Part shown: one piece after another, positions 6,649 through 8,499 of the stretch
Layout: every line of letters starts with the position of its first letter
How positions within the stretch are numbered: position 1 is the first letter of the stretch
Assembly: GCA_012512865.1 (NCBI GenBank)
Contig: JAAZDH010000074.1
Location: forward strand, 1-8,499
Direction: 5' to 3'
DNA length: 8,499 bases
Source: Clostridiaceae bacterium
Lineage (GTDB): Bacteria; Bacillota; Clostridia; Acetivibrionales; DUMC01
Notes under the pieces: model-generated
What the model was told of the DNA's origin: nothing
Seen by the model: only the letters and a program-made list of their open reading frames with translations
Database searches by the model: none
Position numbers and translations under genes: made by a program

Positions 6649-8499
6649 TTATATCCGGCCAAGCAGGTACCTGTATATAAAATACTTGGTAATGCCAAGG
6701 TTGTCTTTTATTTCAGCAACCAGCGTGCCGTAGAAAGCAAGGACGGTATTTTTATGGCTTTGCATCATTTCAGCAGGGCTGTACCTGGCGAGAACAAAAA
6801 GATCCATGGTTTTTCCGAAGAAAGAATACTTTTGTAATTCTTCAGCATTGAGAATCCTTTTTGCAAAGCTGTCCTTGTCTTCGTTCTTGTAACTGTACTT
6901 TTCAAAGATGAAATAATTGTTGATTCTCCTGGAGTATTCAAGGGGTGTTTCCCCTGGTTCCATGGGAAAACCGTGGGCCGACAGGATATTGATATAGTGC
7001 CCTACTAGTTCTATAATACTGTCCCTCGGGGACATTCTTTTTATTTTGCTAAAAAAATACCTTCTTTTAAGAGTGCTAATAACCATGAACAATACTAACA
7101 TTGCAATTAAAACAACAATCATCCAGATGAAAAACAGCCTAATATTCAACCGGGGATTCGCGGTTTCAGTCTCTTCTGAAGGTGTAAACCCGTCAAAAAT
7201 TGATGGCGCGTGCATTTCAATCATCTCCATGTATTCCTGGAAATATGGGCCTTCGTAGAAACTTTCGCTTATCATTCCCGTGAATTCACTGCCGTTGTAA
7301 AAGCTATAAGCAAAAGGAGCGGTTGGTTCGAATGGTACCCAACCAAAGCCCTCAAAATATACTTCCACCCATGCATGGGCGTTCTGGTTGGTTACCCGGT
7401 AAGTGTTTTGGTCCTCGGGTTCCGGGGGCAGCATGTAACCCTCCACGTATCTTGCCGGTATCCCGGCCAACCTCGAAAGAATCACCATGGAAGATGCAAA
7501 ATATGTGCAATAGCCTTCTTTCAAATCAAATAAAAAGTAATCCACGAAGTCCCTGCCCTTCGGGGTTGGACCGGGTTTTAAAGTATATGTGTAGTTCCTG
7601 GACAAGTATTCTTCTATTGCTTTAACCTTGTCATATTTATTACCTTTCCCTGAAGTTATGGCCTTGGCAAGTTCCAGGATCCTTTCGGGAATACCTGGCG
7701 GCAATTGCAAGTATTTATCATATATCCGGGCAGCCCTTTCGGACAGCATTTCAATGTAATCGTTAAAACTGCCCCTAAGCCAGATGCTATCCCTTCTTGC
7801 ATTTCTTTCTATTATGCTGCGGTAGCCTTCCGGCATGTTGCTGTAAAATCCCTGCCAGCTTTTTCTTAGTATACCTGTTATGTCCTCATCCAAGTAATCT
7901 ATGCCATACAGTTTTAACGTATATTGATAACCTTTTCCAAGCCTTTTCTCAAAAGAAAACATGCCTTCTTTATCGGTATAAATTGCCTGGTTTGTGCCTG
8001 GCGGAAAAATGATATTTTGCATTTTTAAAGAAGTAAACAGTGTCTTTGTACTAAGGTTTAAATATGTTATATTTATTTCAATTCCTTCCAGGAGCTTTTC
8101 CATGGCATCATAATTATTGGAAAAAACGTATAAACCGATTAACGGTTCGAGGGCTTCACAAAAATGCTCCCTTTGCTCACATACCTCAAGGTCGCGGGGC
8201 ACATAATCACCAGGTACAAATACAAGGCCTTCCAGGCTTTCCGGGTTTTCAAGGTTATCAAGGCTTTCAAAGCTTTCAAAGACAGTCAGGCTGTTATCGC
8301 TGTTAATCCAGGAATAACCGGTGTAAAAATCCTTGCAGGCTCCTTTAAGATAAATTCTCCTGGGTGTTTCAACCCTTAGAACCGGGGTTTTATCAATCTT
8401 GACTTTCCCGCCCAGCCGGTCCTCGTCCTGCCCAAAACCGGTGGAATGAAAGGAAAAATACTCGTAGGAAGTGAACTTGAAATTGTCGTTCATAAAATC
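6649..8499 (-). CDS. TgpA-like membrane transglutaminase with DUF4129, 5' end cut by window
   Basis: Extracytoplasmic transglutaminase-like (papain-fold) enzyme of the TgpA/DUF3488 type, anchored in the membrane. The frame is open to the right edge; ATG at 8491-8493 is probably internal. The visible product starts with the STGFG..DRLGGKV.....VLRV....YLKG....YTGYSW segment that in this family follows the N-terminal membrane-helix block, so that block should lie beyond 8499. Counting from that ATG (614 residues): the transglutaminase core has Cys329 in EGYCTYFAS, His373 in NAHAWVEV and Glu389 in PFEPTAP, where the classical triad has Asp. One hydrophobic TM helix spans about 452-474, followed by basic KRR, then a cytoplasmic DUF4129 domain (about 488-600). 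Residues 71-91 are a three-residue repeat region. Homologues are linked to cell-envelope integrity. The substrate is unknown. It converges on the paaK operon and is transcribed separately. Confidence 0.9.
   Translation of the reverse strand, partial: DFMNDNFKFTSYEYFSFHSTGFGQDEDRLGGKVKIDKTPVLRVETPRRIYLKGACKDFYTGYSWINSDNSLTVFESFESLDNLENPESLEGLVFVPGDYVPRDLEVCEQREHFCEALEPLIGLYVFSNNYDAMEKLLEGIEINITYLNLSTKTLFTSLKMQNIIFPPGTNQAIYTDKEGMFSFEKRLGKGYQYTLKLYGIDYLDEDITGILRKSWQGFYSNMPEGYRSIIERNARRDSIWLRGSFNDYIEMLSERAARIYDKYLQLPPGIPERILELAKAITSGKGNKYDKVKAIEEYLSRNYTYTLKPGPTPKGRDFVDYFLFDLKEGYCTYFASSMVILSRLAGIPARYVEGYMLPPEPEDQNTYRVTNQNAHAWVEVYFEGFGWVPFEPTAPFAYSFYNGSEFTGMISESFYEGPYFQEYMEMIEMHAPSIFDGFTPSEETETANPRLNIRLFFIWMIVVLIAMLVLFMVISTLKRRYFFSKIKRMSPRDSIIELVGHYINILSAHGFPMEPGETPLEYSRRINNYFIFEKYSYKNEDKDSFAKRILNAEELQKYSFFGKTMDLFVLARYSPAEMMQSHKNTVLAFYGTLVAEIKDNLGITKYFIYRYLLGRI
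8221..8283 (-). repeat. 9-bp in-frame minisatellite in the transglutaminase gene
   Basis: Seven consecutive 9-bp units on the plus strand follow the pattern TTCAAGGCT: TACAAGGCC, TTCCAGGCT, TTCCGGGTT, TTCAAGGTT, ATCAAGGCT, TTCAAAGCT, TTCAAAGAC. Read on the coding strand, each is three codons, giving FES, FES, LDN, LEN, PES and LEG triplets. The period keeps the frame. This is an acidic insert in the extracytoplasmic part just after YTGYSW. Confidence 0.85.

Noticed and set aside
8491..8499. ATG at 8491-8493 as the true start of the transglutaminase-like protein
   Set aside because: The frame stays open to the edge, no SD can be seen, and the residue content matches the middle of the family just after the membrane helices.

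Overview
The window reads as chromosomal DNA of a low-to-moderate GC, anaerobic Bacillota, most likely a Clostridia member near the cellulolytic clostridia. The reasons are AT-rich codon use, strong purine-rich Shine-Dalgarno sites, A-rich spacers, oxygen-sensitive ferredoxin-linked 2-oxoacid metabolism, and gene families in an arrangement familiar from that class. The organism call is inference. No rRNA, tRNA, CRISPR array, insertion sequence or phage gene was recognised.

Left part (1-1976): two M42-family metallo-aminopeptidase genes lie in tandem on the plus strand. The first is cut by the left edge. The second is complete and keeps the whole set of expected metal and catalytic residues. 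They are diverged paralogues, not a recent duplication. The 215-bp spacer between them holds a 12-bp tandem duplication, a 16-bp perfect palindrome and degenerate ATTGAAA-type repeats.

Middle (2235-6530): a plus-strand set iorA-iorB-paaK-ACT. IorA and IorB form indolepyruvate:ferredoxin oxidoreductase, and their genes overlap by 14 bp. PaaK is an AMP-forming phenylacetate-CoA ligase. It is followed after 14 bp by a small protein with two ACT domains. Together they link aryl acids, arylacetyl-CoA, arylpyruvates and so aromatic amino acids. Because PaaK spends ATP to make the CoA ester, the set could salvage aryl acids by reductive carboxylation; the reverse, amino-acid-fermenting direction cannot be excluded from sequence. 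The ACT protein is the natural candidate for an aromatic amino acid sensor. The spacers before iorA and paaK are A-rich and poor in T on the coding strand and contain low-complexity or tandem repeats.

Right part (6649-8499): on the minus strand, converging on the previous operon, is most of a membrane-anchored transglutaminase-like protein of the TgpA/DUF4129 type. Its coding frame is still open at the right edge. The visible product begins just where the usual N-terminal membrane-helix block of this family would end, so the gene is almost certainly truncated by the window. It contains an in-frame 9-bp minisatellite encoding three-residue repeats.

Nothing here is clearly a new system. The points most worth a second look are the aryl-acid cassette with its ACT protein, the in-frame minisatellite, and the unusual repeat-bearing spacers.
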